Source: Halopseudomonas xinjiangensis (GTDB lineage Bacteria > Pseudomonadota > Gammaproteobacteria > Pseudomonadales > Pseudomonadaceae). From it: a stretch of DNA of 64,000 bases. Location: assembly GCA_011050525.1 (NCBI GenBank), contig DRFO01000014.1, positions 62,001 to 126,000 of the forward strand, written 5' to 3'. Of the stretch, positions 20,212 through 33,625 are shown piece by piece (the stretch's first letter is position 1; each line of letters opens with the position of its first letter). The notes beneath the pieces were generated by a model. It was not told the DNA's origin, did not search any database, and saw only the letters and a list, made by a program, of their open reading frames with translations. The translations under genes and the position numbers were made by a program.

Positions 20212-21677
20212 CTATCAATACCCAGCTCTTGCCACATGGCGTCGACTTTTTCCCTGACGGCGGGATCCTGACTTATCGCCACACCCCATTCCCGTGTGGT
20301 TTCACCAGGCCATTTATTGGTGGCATCAAGTCCCATCTTGCTCCCCAGCCCCGAGACGGGAGAGGCGAAATCGAGATAATCGATGGGGGTATTATCGATC
20401 ATGACAGTATCGCGCTTGGGATCCATCCGTGTCGTGATGGCCCAGATGACATCGTTCCAGTCGCGGATATTGATATCGTCATCGGTGACGATGACGAACT
20501 TGGTATACATGAATTGACGCAAAAAGGACCAGACGCCGAGCATTACGCGCTTGGCATGGCCTGGGTACTGCTTCTTCATGGAAACCACAGCCATCCGGTA
20601 AGAGCAACCCTCCGGAGGTAGATAGAAGTCAGTAATTTCCGGGAATTGCTTTTGCAGGATCGGCACGAACACTTCGTTCAGCGCCACGCCAAGAATCGCC
20701 GGCTCGTCCGGGGGACGGCCTGTATAGGTGCTATGGTATATGGGTTTTTCACGACGGGTGATGCGCTCGACGGTAAAGACCGGAAAACGATCAACCTCGT
20801 TGTAATAGCCGGTGTGGTCGCCAAACGGACCTTCGTCAGCCATCTCCCCTGGATGAATAACGCCTTCAAGCACTATCTCTGCGCTGGCAGGCACCTGTAA
20901 CGCAGAGCCGCGGCATTTCACCAGTTCGGTTCGCTGGCCCCGCAGGAGACCGGCAAAGGCGTATTCGGACAAGCTGTCAGGCACCGGCGTCACCGCGCCA
21001 AGGATAGTGGCGGGGTCAGCGCCCAGCGCTACGGCAATCGGGAAGGGCTGGCCGGGATGCTTGTCGCACCATTCCTTGAAGTCCAGCGCGCCGCCCCGGT
21101 GGCTGAGCCAGCGCATGATGACCTTGTTGCGGCCGATCACCTGTTGCCGGTAAATACCCAGATTCTGCCGTTCCTTGTTCGGCCCCCTGGTGACAACCAG
21201 GCCCCAGGTGATTAGCGGTCCAGCATCGCCAGGCCAGCACGTCTGCACCGGGATCGATCCAAGATCGACATCCTCCCCTTCCAGAACCTCTGCCTGGCAG
21301 GGTGCGTCGCGCACCACCTTGGGCGCCATGGCAATGATTTTGCGGAAGATGGGTAGTTTGGACCAGGCGTCCTTAAGGCCCTTTGGCGGATCCGGCTCCT
21401 TGAGGAAAGCCAGCAGCTTGCCAATCTCGCGCAGCTCACTGACATCCTCAGCGCCCATACCCAGGGCGACACGTTGCGGCGTGCCGAACAGGTTGCCGAG
21501 AACAGGCATGTCAAAACCGGTAGGGTTTTCAAAGAGCAGGGCAGGGCCGCCCTTGCGCAGCGTGCGGTCACATATTTCGGTCATTTCCAGAACCGGAGAA
21601 ACCGGAGTCTGAATGCGCTTAAGCTCGCCGCGCTGTTCGAGGCCTTTGATAAAGTCACGCAGGTCGGAATATTGCAT
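20208..21677 (-). CDS. ubiD: 4-hydroxy-3-polyprenylbenzoate decarboxylase
   Basis: 489 residues from ATG at 21677 ([20 protein letters not shown]), the normal length; upstream in-frame codons lack conservation and are left out. The prenylated-FMN-dependent decarboxylase acts in ubiquinone synthesis. Conserved blocks include [44 protein letters not shown], the catalytic-site region [13 protein letters not shown] and the C-terminal [22 protein letters not shown]. It is transcribed away from rho's 3' end, upstream of the flavin reductase. Confidence 0.96.
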   Translation of the reverse strand: MQYSDLRDFIKGLEQRGELKRIQTPVSPVLEMTEICDRTLRKGGPALLFENPTGFDMPVLGNLFGTPQRVALGMGAEDVSELREIGKLLAFLKEPDPPKGLKDAWSKLPIFRKIIAMAPKVVRDAPCQAEVLEGEDVDLGSIPVQTCWPGDAGPLITWGLVVTRGPNKERQNLGIYRQQVIGRNKVIMRWLSHRGGALDFKEWCDKHPGQPFPIAVALGADPATILGAVTPVPDSLSEYAFAGLLRGQRTELVKCRGSALQVPASAEIVLEGVIHPGEMADEGPFGDHTGYYNEVDRFPVFTVERITRREKPIYHSTYTGRPPDEPAILGVALNEVFVPILQKQFPEITDFYLPPEGCSYRMAVVSMKKQYPGHAKRVMLGVWSFLRQFMYTKFVIVTDDDINIRDWNDVIWAITTRMDPKRDTVMIDNTPIDYLDFASPVSGLGSKMGLDATNKWPGETTREWGVAISQDPAVREKVDAMWQELGIDR

Positions 21678-21680
21678 TAA

Positions 21681-21713
21681 TGCTTCAAGCCTTGAGCTGC
21701 AAGCGGCAAGCTG
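21681..21713. repeat. Pseudomonas REP-like palindromic sequence
   Basis: Just upstream of ubiD, gcttcaagccttgagctgc followed by aagcggcaagct is an imperfect palindrome of the AGCTTGCCGCTTGCAGCT type scattered between genes in many Pseudomonas genomes. Only one copy is seen here, so the call rests on recognition of the motif. Confidence 0.35.
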
Positions 21714-21800
21714 TCCGGTAATCGTTGCTGCCTGATGGGTTTGATTTACAACGCAGTATGCAGCCAGACCCGGCACAGCGAAAGTTGAAACCTGCTCAGG

Positions 21801-21828
21801 ATCGGGCGACTGGCGCAAGCCGCCCGAT
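21801..21828 (-). terminator. inverted repeat downstream of rho
   Basis: ATCGGGCG (21801-21808) and CGCCCGAT (21821-21828) form an 8-bp stem with a 12-nt loop beginning 15 nt after the rho stop. No T-run follows on the minus strand, so it could be a Rho-assisted terminator or an RNA-stabilising hairpin. Confidence 0.4.
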
Positions 21829-21843
21829 CTGAGAGTTAACGAC

Positions 21844-23109
21844 TCAGTTCTTGCTGCGCTTCATCGACTGGAAGAATTCATCATTGGTCTTGGTATCTTT
21901 CAAGCGATCGAGGAGAAATTCGATGGCAGCAATTTCATCCATCGAATGCAGAATCTTGCGCAGAATCCACATCCGCTGCAGTTCATCTTCGCTGGTCAGC
22001 AATTCTTCGCGACGGGTACCGGAACGGTTGATATTGATGGCCGGGAATACACGCTTCTCGGCAATCTTGCGATCCAGGTGGATCTCCATGTTACCGGTGC
22101 CCTTGAATTCCTCGTAGATCACTTCGTCCATCTTCGAGCCAGTATCGACCAGCGCGGTGGCGATGATAGTCAGGCTGCCGCCTTCCTCAATATTGCGCGC
22201 GGCACCGAAAAAGCGCTTGGGCTTCTCCAGGGCGTGGGCGTCTACACCACCGGTGAGTACCTTGCCGGAGCTGGGAATCACGGTGTTGTAAGCGCGCGCC
22301 AGACGCGTAATGGAGTCGAGCAGAATGATCACGTCTTTCTTGTGCTCAACCAGGCGCTTGGCCTTTTCGATTACCATTTCAGCAACTTGCACGTGACGGC
22401 TCGGCGGCTCATCGAAGGTCGAGGCAACCACTTCGCCACGCACGGTGCGCTGCATCTCGGTTACTTCTTCCGGACGCTCGTCAATCAACAGAACGATCAG
22501 GTGACACTCAGGGTTGTTTCGCGCAATGTTGGACGCGATGTTCTGCAGCATCAACGTCTTACCCGCTTTTGGCGGAGCTACCAGCAGACCGCGCTGGCCC
22601 TTGCCGATTGGTGCGCACAAATCAATGATTCGCGCCATCAGGTCTTCGGTGGAGCCGTTGCCGGCTTCCATTTTCAGACGGTCATCGGGAAAGAGAGGGG
22701 TAAGGTTTTCAAACAGAATCTTGTTCTTGGTATTTTCCGGCTTGTCGAAGTTGATCGAGTCAACCTTGAGCAGGGCAAAATACCGTTCGCCATCCTTGGG
22801 CGGGCGAATCTTTCCGGAAATGGTATCACCGGTCCGCAGATTGAAGCGGCGGATCTGGCTGGGTGAAACGTAGATGTCATCAGGGCCGGCGAGATAAGAA
22901 GAATCAGCCGAGCGTAGGAAACCGAAACCGTCCTGCAGAATTTCCAGAACACCGTCGCCGTGGATGTCTTCACCGCTTTTGGCGTGCTTCTTCAGAATGG
23001 CAAAAATCACATCCTGTTTCCGCGATCGACCCATATTTTCGAGGGCCATCTGTTCTGCGATTTCTAACAGTTCGGTAATTGGTTTTTGTTTAAGTTCGGT
23101 CAGGTTCAT
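21844..23109 (-). CDS. rho: transcription termination factor Rho
   Basis: 421 residues from ATG at 23109 ([20 protein letters not shown]). The N-terminal helical and cold-shock-like RNA-binding domains ([22 protein letters not shown]) are followed by the RecA-type ATPase with Walker A PPKAGKT, Walker [17 protein letters not shown] and the R-loop/secondary RNA site region. It works as a hexameric 5'-3' RNA helicase. There is no inserted domain, so this is the standard Pseudomonas form. It follows trxA in the same direction after 214 nt. Confidence 0.98.
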   Translation of the reverse strand: MNLTELKQKPITELLEIAEQMALENMGRSRKQDVIFAILKKHAKSGEDIHGDGVLEILQDGFGFLRSADSSYLAGPDDIYVSPSQIRRFNLRTGDTISGKIRPPKDGERYFALLKVDSINFDKPENTKNKILFENLTPLFPDDRLKMEAGNGSTEDLMARIIDLCAPIGKGQRGLLVAPPKAGKTLMLQNIASNIARNNPECHLIVLLIDERPEEVTEMQRTVRGEVVASTFDEPPSRHVQVAEMVIEKAKRLVEHKKDVIILLDSITRLARAYNTVIPSSGKVLTGGVDAHALEKPKRFFGAARNIEEGGSLTIIATALVDTGSKMDEVIYEEFKGTGNMEIHLDRKIAEKRVFPAININRSGTRREELLTSEDELQRMWILRKILHSMDEIAAIEFLLDRLKDTKTNDEFFQSMKRSKN

Positions 23110-23323
23110 AGGTTCGATGAGTATGATGTCTTTCGGCAGGACGGTTAGTAATAGGCCGCCATGCAAAGATGGGGCGATGGGTTTGGCTGAAGTAGGGAAG
23201 CCATTGCCGCAGGGTGCGGCAGGGAGTTGGAAAGCAAATCTAGCACTGCTGGGCTATGACGTCTAGGAAAATACCCAGAAAAATCACCCCCGAGCAAAAA
23301 AAACCCGGAGGCATCTCACGCAA

Positions 23324-23650
23324 TCAGATATTGCTGTCCAAAAACGCGGACAGTTGGGACTTGGACAGGGCGCCAACTTTGGTCGCCTCTACATTGCCTT
23401 CCTTGAACAGCATTAACGTAGGAATGCCTCGCACGCCATACTTGGACGGTGTGTCGGTATTCTCGTCGATGTTCAGCTTGCAGATTTTCAGTTTGCCGTT
23501 GTAGTCCTTGGCAATCTCATCCAGCACGGGCGCAATCATTTTGCACGGGCCGCACCATTCAGCCCAGTAGTCCACTAGAACTGGACCATCGGCTTTCAGC
23601 ACCTCGGCATCGAAGCTGCTGTCGGTGACATGCACGATCAAATCACTCAT
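23324..23650 (-). CDS. trxA: thioredoxin 1
   Basis: 108 residues from ATG at 23650 ([20 protein letters not shown]). The redox-active WCGPC and the cis-proline segment GIPTLMLF are intact, and the length matches E. coli TrxA. It is the cytosolic disulfide reductase supplied by thioredoxin reductase. It is divergent from ppx across about 160 nt, and upstream of rho as in P. aeruginosa. Confidence 0.97.
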   Translation of the reverse strand: MSDLIVHVTDSSFDAEVLKADGPVLVDYWAEWCGPCKMIAPVLDEIAKDYNGKLKICKLNIDENTDTPSKYGVRGIPTLMLFKEGNVEATKVGALSKSQLSAFLDSNI

Positions 23651-23809
23651 GAGTCTCTCCAGGGAACATAAGGGCGGGATTGCAAATATCATAGCACCAC
23701 CGGGCTGAAGAACGAAAGTCGACCCTGGTCCGCGACCCGAGGTGCCCCCAACGGACAAAACTCATTGTCAGGGTGCTAGAATCGCGGCAAGACATTCAAA
23801 GGTGACGGC

Positions 23810-25312
23810 ATGGCCAACACAGAAAAGCCCGACTTTCCGCTCGTGGCGGCGATCGATCTGGGTTCCAACAGCTTTCACATGGTGTTGGCACGGGTTGATC
23901 ACGGGGAGATCCGCATCCTTGAAAGGCTGGGTGAGAAGGTTCAATTGGCTGCTGGCCTGAATGACGAAGGGGAGCTCAGCGAAGAAGCCATGCAGCGAGG
24001 GCTTGATTGTCTGCGGCGCTTCGCCCAGTTGATCAATGGTTTGCCGGAAGGGGCGGTACGCATCGTCGGCACCAACGCCTTGCGCGAAGCGCGAAACCGC
24101 AGCCAGTTCATTCGCCAGGTAAGGCAGATTCTGGGGCACCGGGTCGATGTGGTTTCCGGTCGCGAGGAGGCCCGCCTGATCTACCTCGGTGTGGCGCATA
24201 CGCTGGCCGACGATGCCGGTAGGCGCCTGGTGGTGGACATCGGAGGCGGCAGTACCGAATTCATAGTGGGCGAACGCTTCGAGTCGGTACTACGGGAAAG
24301 CCTGCCGATTGGATGTGTGTCATTTACTCGACGTTTTTTTGCCGATGGACGTGTGTCGGCCAACCGCTATGCCCAGGCCTATACCGATGCCCGGCTGGAG
24401 CTGATGCAGATCGAGCAGGCCATACACCGCCTCGGATGGCAGGAGGCCGTGGGCGCCTCCGGCACTATCCGGGCCGTCGGGCAATGTTTGCAGGGGGCTG
24501 GCTACGGACAGGGCGAAGTAACCCGCGAGGGCATGTTGTGGCTCAAGCGCAAACTGATCAAGGCCGGCCAGGTAGAAAAATTCGATCTGCCCGGCCTCAA
24601 GGCTGATCGCCGCCCGATACTTCCAGCTGGTCTGGCTATTCTCGAAGCGGCTTTCGACGCGCTGGGAGTGAATGTCATGCACCACTCCGAAGGTGCTTTG
24701 CGGGAAGGCGCGCTTTATGACCTGCTTGGCAGGCACAAGCACGAAGATGTCCGTGAACGCACTCTGACCGCGATGATCGAACGCTACCATGTGGATTGCT
24801 ATCAGGCCACTCGGGTAGAGCACAAGGCCTTGTTGCTATTGCAAAAGGTCTCGGCGAACTGGGGCCTCGAAGGGAAGCAGGTGGGCCTGTTGAGCTGGGC
24901 CGCGCGAATTCATGAAATCGGTATGGATATTGCCCACAACCAGTATCACAAACATGGTGCCTATCTGATCGAGCACGCTGACATGCCGGGTTTTTCCCGT
25001 CATGAGCAGCAGGCGCTTGCCCTGCTTCTGCGAGGTCAGAAGCGCAATCTCCCTAACCCTGAGCGGCTTGCCGAATTTGGCGACGAAGCGCCTGTATTGT
25101 TGCGGCTGTGCATGCTGCTGCGGCTGGCGATTCTCTATCATCACATTCGCGGCTATCAAGACATGCCGGACCTGAACGTGACGGCTGGCGACGATTTCCT
25201 GATGGTGTCCTTTCCGCCAGGATGGCTTGAGCAAAATCCGTTGACCCAGGCCGATTTCGCCCAGGAAGCGCAGTTCTGGCTCAAGGTGAATTACACGCTG
25301 ACCGTGCGCTGA
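23810..25312 (+). CDS. ppx: exopolyphosphatase / guanosine pentaphosphatase family protein
   Basis: 500 residues. The ASKHA-type N-terminal domains are seen in [17 protein letters not shown], the family phosphate loop in [13 protein letters not shown], and [12 protein letters not shown]; the C-terminal HD-like domain has [26 protein letters not shown]. It removes terminal phosphate from polyphosphate. It converges with ppk, the synthase, and the two coding regions overlap by 22 nt at their 3' ends. Confidence 0.95.
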   Translation: MANTEKPDFPLVAAIDLGSNSFHMVLARVDHGEIRILERLGEKVQLAAGLNDEGELSEEAMQRGLDCLRRFAQLINGLPEGAVRIVGTNALREARNRSQFIRQVRQILGHRVDVVSGREEARLIYLGVAHTLADDAGRRLVVDIGGGSTEFIVGERFESVLRESLPIGCVSFTRRFFADGRVSANRYAQAYTDARLELMQIEQAIHRLGWQEAVGASGTIRAVGQCLQGAGYGQGEVTREGMLWLKRKLIKAGQVEKFDLPGLKADRRPILPAGLAILEAAFDALGVNVMHHSEGALREGALYDLLGRHKHEDVRERTLTAMIERYHVDCYQATRVEHKALLLLQKVSANWGLEGKQVGLLSWAARIHEIGMDIAHNQYHKHGAYLIEHADMPGFSRHEQQALALLLRGQKRNLPNPERLAEFGDEAPVLLRLCMLLRLAILYHHIRGYQDMPDLNVTAGDDFLMVSFPPGWLEQNPLTQADFAQEAQFWLKVNYTLTVR

Positions 25313-27504
25313 GACGAGTTGGCGAGTTTATCCAGCAGGGTGCTTTGAGCGCTGCGAGCAAGCTGATTGCCCGTCGGGGTGCTGCGCACATAGCTGCCGT
25401 CGGAATGCAGTATCCAGCTCTGGGTATTGTCCGTTAAAAATACCTGTAATTCCTGCTTGGCTCGGGTGATGAGCTTCTTGCCCTCTAGCGGAAAACAGGT
25501 TTCCACGCGTTTGTCGAGGTTCCGCTCCATCATGTCAGCGCTGGACAACCAGACCTGCTCCTGCCCCTCGTTGAGGAAATAATAGACTCGACTGTGCTCC
25601 AGGAAGCGGCCAATTATCGAACGCACCTGGATGTTGTGGGAAACCCCCGGTACGCCAGGACGCAGGCAGCACATGCCGCGAACGATCAGATCGATCCGGA
25701 CGCCCGCCTGGGAAGCCTTATACATAGCCTTGATGATCTTGGCGTCAGTCAGGGAATTGACCTTGGCGATAATGTGCGCAGGCTTGCCGGCCTGAGCTGC
25801 CAGAGTTTCGCGGTTGATCAATTCCAATAGACGTTTTTTGAGGGTAAAGGGAGCCTGTAGCAGCTTTTTCATGCGCAGAGTCTTGCCCATGCCAATCAAC
25901 TGATTGAACAGTTTGTGCACGTCTTCGGTAAGGGCCAGGTCGGAGGTCAGGATGCTGTAATCAGTGTACAGCCTGGCGTTGCCGGCGTGATAATTGCCCG
26001 TTCCCATGTGCACGTAGCGTTTCAGGCTCTGGTCCTCGCGCCGCAGGATCAGCATCATCTTGGCGTGCGTCTTGAAGCCGACGACCCCATAGATGACCAC
26101 AGCTCCGGCTTGCTGAAGCCGGCTAGCCAGCTGCAGATTGGACTCTTCATCAAAGCGGGCGCGCAACTCGATCACCACCGTGACCTCCTTGCCGTTCCGG
26201 GCCGCTTCGACCAGGGCATTGACTATTTCGGAGTTCGCGCCGGTGCGATACAGCGTCTGTTTAATCGCCAGCACGTTCGGGTCCTGGGCCGCCTGGCGCA
26301 GCAGATCGACAACCGGACTGAAGGATTCGTAGGGATGCAGCAAGAGGATGTCTTGCTTGCAGATCGCCTGAAAGAGAGTGTCCGAGCTCGACAGTATTCT
26401 CGGGATACCCGGGCTGAACGGAGGAAATTGCAGCTCGGGATGATTTTCCAGAGTGGTGATCGAAAACAGCCGGGTCAGGTTTACCGGGCCGTTCACCTCA
26501 TAGAGTTCGGATTCATTGAGTCCGAACTGTTTGAGCAGAAAGTCGGTTAGCGGCTTGGGACAATTGTCAGCTACTTCGAGGCGCACCGCATCGCCGTAGC
26601 GCCGGGACAGCAGTTCGCCACGTAGCGCCCGCGCCAGATCATCCACTTCGTCCGGATCGACGATCAGATCGGCGTTACGGGTCAGGCGGAACTGGTAACA
26701 GCCGAGCACCTTCATGCCGGGAAACAGGTCATCGGCGTGGGCGTGAATCATCGACGACAAAAATACATAATCGTCCGCACCAGCAGTCAGCTCCTGTGGC
26801 AGGCGGATCAAACGCGGCAGCGACCGGGGTGCCGGAATGATCGCCAGACCCGAGTCGCGACCGAAGGCGTCGGTACCTTCGAGCTGCACGATAAAGTTGA
26901 GACTCTTGTTCACCAGCAAAGGAAAAGGATGCGTTGGGTCGAGTCCGATCGGGCTGATGATGGGCGCCACTTCCTGACGAAAGAATCGGCGGACCCAAAG
27001 GGTCTGCTTGTGTGTCCACTGATGGCGGCGCACAAACCGGATGCCCTTTTCCACCAGCTGCGGCAGCAGGATATCGTTGAGAATCGAATACTGGCGGCTC
27101 ACCTGTTGATGAGCCAGCTCGCTGATCCTTCCCAGCACCTGTTGCGGCTGCAGGCCGTCCGGTCCTGTTTGCTCACGGGCGAACGTTATCTGCTTCTTCA
27201 GTCCGGCCACCCGGATCTCGAAAAACTCGTCAAGGTTGCCGGAAAATATCAGCAAAAACTTCAGGCGTTCAAGAATTGGGTAGGACTCATCGAGCGCTTG
27301 CTCAAGCACGCGGATATTGAATTGCAGTTGGGAAAGCTCCCGGTGAATGAACAGTTCCGGCCCGTTGATATCGGCAGCCGGCAGCGGCTGCTCGACGACG
27401 ATAGTCGGGGCTATTTTACCCTGCGTCGGCACGATAGTTTCCTGTTCAAGTTCATCAGTCGGTATCTCGGACTGGTCTTCACGCACGCTTGTAAACTCCT
27501 GCAT
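25291..27504 (-). CDS. ppk1: polyphosphate kinase 1
   Basis: 737 residues. All PPK1 domains are present: N-terminal ([20 protein letters not shown]), head, and two phospholipase-D-like catalytic domains. The autophosphorylated histidine is in [16 protein letters not shown], and [21 protein letters not shown] is conserved. The enzyme makes long-chain polyphosphate from ATP. The first ~35 residues are a variable acidic extension. It lies 16 nt after the hemB stop in the same direction, so it probably shares hemB's transcript. Confidence 0.97.
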   Translation of the reverse strand: MQEFTSVREDQSEIPTDELEQETIVPTQGKIAPTIVVEQPLPAADINGPELFIHRELSQLQFNIRVLEQALDESYPILERLKFLLIFSGNLDEFFEIRVAGLKKQITFAREQTGPDGLQPQQVLGRISELAHQQVSRQYSILNDILLPQLVEKGIRFVRRHQWTHKQTLWVRRFFRQEVAPIISPIGLDPTHPFPLLVNKSLNFIVQLEGTDAFGRDSGLAIIPAPRSLPRLIRLPQELTAGADDYVFLSSMIHAHADDLFPGMKVLGCYQFRLTRNADLIVDPDEVDDLARALRGELLSRRYGDAVRLEVADNCPKPLTDFLLKQFGLNESELYEVNGPVNLTRLFSITTLENHPELQFPPFSPGIPRILSSSDTLFQAICKQDILLLHPYESFSPVVDLLRQAAQDPNVLAIKQTLYRTGANSEIVNALVEAARNGKEVTVVIELRARFDEESNLQLASRLQQAGAVVIYGVVGFKTHAKMMLILRREDQSLKRYVHMGTGNYHAGNARLYTDYSILTSDLALTEDVHKLFNQLIGMGKTLRMKKLLQAPFTLKKRLLELINRETLAAQAGKPAHIIAKVNSLTDAKIIKAMYKASQAGVRIDLIVRGMCCLRPGVPGVSHNIQVRSIIGRFLEHSRVYYFLNEGQEQVWLSSADMMERNLDKRVETCFPLEGKKLITRAKQELQVFLTDNTQSWILHSDGSYVRSTPTGNQLARSAQSTLLDKLANSSQRTVSV

Positions 27505-27520
27505 GGAATCCTCGATTGGA

Positions 27521-29807
<2,287 letters not shown>

Positions 29808-30092
29808 TGGGCGATTTCATCCTTGTCCGGCGAACAGAGGGCCGGCTACTGCGACTATCCAATTCGGAATTCCATTGGGAAATTGAACCATACCAGCAGA
29901 CATCGGCGCGGCGGACGGGTTCCCCTTCAAACTGTGGATGAGTAGGCAGATAATTCTTGTTTTAGAGAAAATCCTGTACGCGTTGAGGCAGTTGTACAGA
30001 GCTCGAAGGAGTATCCGTCAGCGGACGTATCCAACAAGGTTATTGCTTTGCCGCGAGCGTGGCTTCAAGCGCTGGCCGGCGTTTCGGGAAAG

Positions 30093-30539
30093 TTAAAGGC
30101 GCGACAGCAGACGGTCCAGTGAGTTGGCGAATGACTGCTTGTCCTTGTCGTTGTAGGGAGCTGGCCCGCTTTTTCCCGCCAGGCCCGCGCCGCGCAGTTC
30201 ATCCATCAGGTTGCGAACCGCCAGCCGTTCTCGGACGTTGGACTGGTTGTACACCTCGCCCCGAGGATTGATGGCGGTGACGTTGCGTTCGACCAGGCCC
30301 GCTGCCAGCGGAATATCAGCGGTAATAACCAGGTCGCCGGGCCTGGAATGATCGATGATGTATTGATCAGCTACATCCGGTCCGCTGGGAACTGTCACCT
30401 GACGGACGCCCGGGCCAGGAGGCAGTTGTTGCGGGCTGTTGGCGACCAGCACCAGCTCGATCTGGCGTCGCCGTGCGGCCTTGACTACGATGTCCCGCAC
30501 GGGTCTGGGGCAGGCGTCCGCATCTATCCAAAGGGTCAT
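30093..30539 (-). CDS. yaiI: YaiI/YqxD (UPF0178) family protein
   Basis: 148 residues from ATG at 30539 (MTLWIDADACPRPVRDIVVK). Conserved PIN-like acidic residues appear in WIDADACP and SGPDVADQYIIDH, with GDLVITADIPLA and INPRGEVYNQSNVRERL. The family looks like a small nuclease-fold protein of unknown function. The 285 nt between it and the diguanylate cyclase hold no further gene that I can see. Confidence 0.9.
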   Translation of the reverse strand: MTLWIDADACPRPVRDIVVKAARRRQIELVLVANSPQQLPPGPGVRQVTVPSGPDVADQYIIDHSRPGDLVITADIPLAAGLVERNVTAINPRGEVYNQSNVRERLAVRNLMDELRGAGLAGKSGPAPYNDKDKQSFANSLDRLLSRL

Positions 30540-30614
30540 GAGCTTGGTCCGTAGGATTTTCGCTATTGTCACCCAAGCCAGCGAGCGATGCAGCAGCGAT
30601 TTTTTTGCCGGTAG

Positions 30615-32528
30615 TCACTCGGACTGCTCTTCCAGTTGTTCGTTGGCTTCGAGCCAGCGTTCCTCAAGTAATTCAATGCTTTGCTTGCATTGGGCCTGCC
30701 GTCCGAGGAGGGCCTTCAATTGATCCTTTTTCTCAACGCTGTAGAGCTCGCTATCGGCGAGGGCCGTTTCTATCTCGTCGAGGTCCGCGTGGGCTTTGGT
30801 CATGTCCTTTTCCAGCTTTTCGATCACCTTGCGCAGGGGCGCCAGCCGCTGACGAGCTTCGGCGGCCAAGCGACGCTGGGTTCTGGCATCCACGCGTTCT
30901 ACCTCGGAGCTGCTGTCGAAGGGAGCGCTGGAGGCTTTCAGTTCGTCCTGTTGTTGCTGGCGAAAGCGTGCGAGCCAGCGGGTATAAGTATCCAGATCAT
31001 CTTCATAGACCCGCAAACTGCCGTCAGCGACCAGCCACAGATCGTCGGTGGTCTCGCGAATCAGCGCTCGGTCATGCGACACCAGCAGCATGGCGCCTTC
31101 AAAGCCCTGCAATGCAAGGGTTAAAGCATGTCGCATTTCCATGTCGAGGTGGTTGGTCGGTTCGTCCAGCAACAGCAGGTTCGGCTTCTGCCAGGCGATA
31201 AGTGCCAGCGCCAGTCTGGCTTTCTCACCACCAGAGAAATGCAGCACTGGCTCCTCCGCGCGAGCTCCATGGAAATCAAACCCGCCGAGGAAATTGCGCA
31301 ATGTCTGCTCGCGTTCCTGGGGCGCGATGCGGGCCAGATGCAGCAGCGGACTGGCCTTGGCGTCCAGGCTGTCCAGTTGATGCTGGGCAAAATAACCGAT
31401 TGCCAGGTGCTCACCGGTTTTCAGCTCGCCGCCCAGCAGCGGCAGGCTGCCGGCCAGCGTCTTGATCAAGGTGGACTTGCCTGCCCCGTTAGGCCCTAAC
31501 ACGCCGATTCGTGCCCCTGGAACCAGCTGTAGTTTGATGTTGTGCAAGATGGCGGTATCGCCATATCCCAGAACGCCTTCATGCAGGTCGATCAGTGGGC
31601 TGGATTGGCTGTCTGCTTCGCGAAAGCTGAAGGAAAAAGGCGAGTCGAGGTGCGCCGGACTTAGGCTCTCCATTCTTTCCAGGGCTTTTATCCGGCTCTG
31701 CGCCTGCTTGGCTTTGGTCGCCTGAGCGCGGAAGCGGGCGATGTAGCGCTGCATGTGCTCGCGCTGCGCCTGCTGTTTCTCGAAGGCCGCCTGTTGCTGG
31801 GTAAGGCGTTCGGCACGGGTTCGTTCAAACTGGGTATAGCCGCCGCGGTAGAGCGTCAATCGCTGCGCCTCGACGTGCACGATATGTTCGACCACCCCAT
31901 CGAGAAAATCCCGGTCGTGGGAAATGAGCAGTAGCGTGCCCTGATAAGCTTTCAACCAGTCTTCCAGCCAGAGTATGGCATCCAGGTCCAGGTGGTTGGT
32001 GGGTTCGTCGAGGAGCAGCAGGTCTGACGGGCACATGAGTGCCTGGGCGAGATTCAGGCGCATGCGCCAGCCGCCGGAAAAATCACCCACCCGAGAGTCA
32101 CATTGCTCAGTACTGAAACCCAGGCCAGCGAGGAGTGTGCGGGCGCGGCTGTCGGCGCTGAAGCCGTCATGCGCTTCGAGTTCTGCGTACAGATTGCCCA
32201 GCGCGTGGTTATCATGTTGTTGTTCGGCCCGCGCCAGGCGCTGTTGAATATCGCGCAGGCGCTGGTCGCCATCCAGTACATACTCAACGGCGATGCGATC
32301 CAGATGGTCGATCTCCTGGAGCATGTGCGCGATGCGCCAGTCTGCGGGAACCGAGCAACTTCCGGCGTCGGTGGACAACTCGCCGCGCAGCAGGGCAAAC
32401 AGGCTGGATTTGCCTGCACCATTGGTGCCCAGCAAGCCTGCCTTCTGACCGGGGTGCAGGGTCAGGTTGGCGTTTTCCAGCAGGCGCAGGGCGCCTCGCT
32501 GAAGAGTAAGGGATTCGATTTTGATCAT
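30615..32528 (-). CDS. yheS: ABC-F family ATPase, YheS type
   Basis: 637 residues from ATG at 32528 (MIKIESLTLQRGALRLLENA), the same length as E. coli YheS. Two nucleotide-binding domains have Walker A GTNGAGKSS and GPNGAGKST, signatures FSGGWRMRLNLAQAL and FSGGEKARLALALI, and Walker B LLLLDEPTNHLD twice. An arm/linker lies between them, and there is a C-terminal coiled coil (LRKVIEKLEKDMTKAHADLDE). No membrane segment is present. ABC-F proteins act on the ribosome E-site; YheS probably tunes translation. Confidence 0.93.
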   Translation of the reverse strand: MIKIESLTLQRGALRLLENANLTLHPGQKAGLLGTNGAGKSSLFALLRGELSTDAGSCSVPADWRIAHMLQEIDHLDRIAVEYVLDGDQRLRDIQQRLARAEQQHDNHALGNLYAELEAHDGFSADSRARTLLAGLGFSTEQCDSRVGDFSGGWRMRLNLAQALMCPSDLLLLDEPTNHLDLDAILWLEDWLKAYQGTLLLISHDRDFLDGVVEHIVHVEAQRLTLYRGGYTQFERTRAERLTQQQAAFEKQQAQREHMQRYIARFRAQATKAKQAQSRIKALERMESLSPAHLDSPFSFSFREADSQSSPLIDLHEGVLGYGDTAILHNIKLQLVPGARIGVLGPNGAGKSTLIKTLAGSLPLLGGELKTGEHLAIGYFAQHQLDSLDAKASPLLHLARIAPQEREQTLRNFLGGFDFHGARAEEPVLHFSGGEKARLALALIAWQKPNLLLLDEPTNHLDMEMRHALTLALQGFEGAMLLVSHDRALIRETTDDLWLVADGSLRVYEDDLDTYTRWLARFRQQQQDELKASSAPFDSSSEVERVDARTQRRLAAEARQRLAPLRKVIEKLEKDMTKAHADLDEIETALADSELYSVEKKDQLKALLGRQAQCKQSIELLEERWLEANEQLEEQSE

Positions 32529-32584
32529 GGGGGCGGAGTATATCAGTGCGCCGCCGCCGGTGAGCAGCCCTGGAGGTGAAGTGA

Positions 32585-33070
32585 ATGAAAGGTGATGAAA
32601 TCGGGATCGGTTCAGCCGATCTGCCCACGTTTGCCGGGACGTTGTATGCAAAAGCAGGCGTCGAGCCGGTGTTGCTGGCACTTCAGGATGAACATGATCT
32701 GGATGTGTTGTTGATGCTTTGCGCGTGCTGGCTGAGCGCAGTCGGATTATCGCTGTCGACCGAGGGCTGGAGGGAGATCGTACGGCGGCACCAGCCTTGG
32801 CAGCTGAATGTAACCGGTCCGCTGCGTAGCGTCAGACGGTATCTGGGGAGCGAGGCAAGCCAGTCGGAACTGTATCGTCAGATCAAGGAAGGCGAGATTG
32901 CCGCCGAATGGGAGCAGTTGCAGCGATTATTCGAATGGCTCTCGGCTTGCGCATCCGGGTCCGATACGTCCAGCGAAGAACAGTTGAAGCGCTGCTGCGC
33001 CGCACAAGGTGTTCTCGGCAGCCCGATTTTGACTGCCCGAATTGCAACACTGGCAGCAGCGACACCCTGA
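32585..33070 (+). CDS. TIGR02444 family protein
   Basis: 161 residues, divergent from the ABC-F gene. Contains LYAKAGVEPVLLALQDEHDLDVLLMLCACWLSA, the hallmark of this small, alpha-helical, Pseudomonadales-enriched family of unknown function. No signal peptide or membrane segment. The ABC-F / TIGR02444 / algP / rsd order is a Pseudomonas arrangement. Confidence 0.85.
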   Translation: MKGDEIGIGSADLPTFAGTLYAKAGVEPVLLALQDEHDLDVLLMLCACWLSAVGLSLSTEGWREIVRRHQPWQLNVTGPLRSVRRYLGSEASQSELYRQIKEGEIAAEWEQLQRLFEWLSACASGSDTSSEEQLKRCCAAQGVLGSPILTARIATLAAATP

Positions 33071-33096
33071 CGCCTGCTGCCTTGTCCCTGCCAATG

Positions 33097-33609
33097 TCAG
33101 GCGGTGGCCGACGGGTTTGGGGCTGCGCTTCTGGCGCGTTTGCGCCGCGGTCCTGATCTGGGTTTGTTGTCAGTGGCTGCGGCCGGATTACTGCGTTTTT
33201 CCAATGCTTGGGTAACCTGACCATCTATGCGCTCAAAGCCCTTGGCCAGACGGAGTGTCTGCCGAATATCACTTTGTAGCTGCTTGATGTAGTTTTCAGA
33301 CGAATCGCGAGCCTGTTCCAGCTCCTTGAGTGCGGTCTCCAGATCGCTTACCTTGCTCTGCGCCTTGGCGATGGATTTCCCGTCACTCTCAGGGCCCTGC
33401 CGGGACGCCAGCTTTTCCTTTGCCTCTGCCAATTTGCCGTCGAGCTTCGCATGTTGACGGCTAAGTTTTTCCAGCGCCTTGCGGGCATCTTCTTCGGCGT
33501 GCTGGCACGCTTCGCAAAGGTGTTCGTTCAAGGTACGAGTCAAGGTTTGCAACAGGTGCAAGGGAGTCTTTACCCGTGCGCCTTTCTTGTCTTCTGATAA
33601 AGCGGTCAC
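33097..33609 (-). CDS. algP: short AlgP-like protein lacking the KPAA-repeat tail
   Basis: 170 residues from a GTG at 33609 with GGAG six nt upstream. TPLHLLQTLTRTLNEHLCEACQHA and the long coiled coil that follows (about residues 25-130) match the N-terminal part of Pseudomonas AlgP/AlgR3. In P. aeruginosa the protein continues with a long histone-H1-like KPAA-repeat tail. Here only about 30 residues remain, rich in Pro, Ala, Arg and Lys (NKPRSGPRRKRARSA). It is 16 nt downstream of rsd (algQ), as expected. A DNA-compacting role is doubtful without the tail. Confidence 0.75.
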   Translation of the reverse strand: MTALSEDKKGARVKTPLHLLQTLTRTLNEHLCEACQHAEEDARKALEKLSRQHAKLDGKLAEAKEKLASRQGPESDGKSIAKAQSKVSDLETALKELEQARDSSENYIKQLQSDIRQTLRLAKGFERIDGQVTQALEKRSNPAAATDNKPRSGPRRKRARSAAPNPSATA

Positions 33610-33625
33610 TATTAACTCCGTGGTC

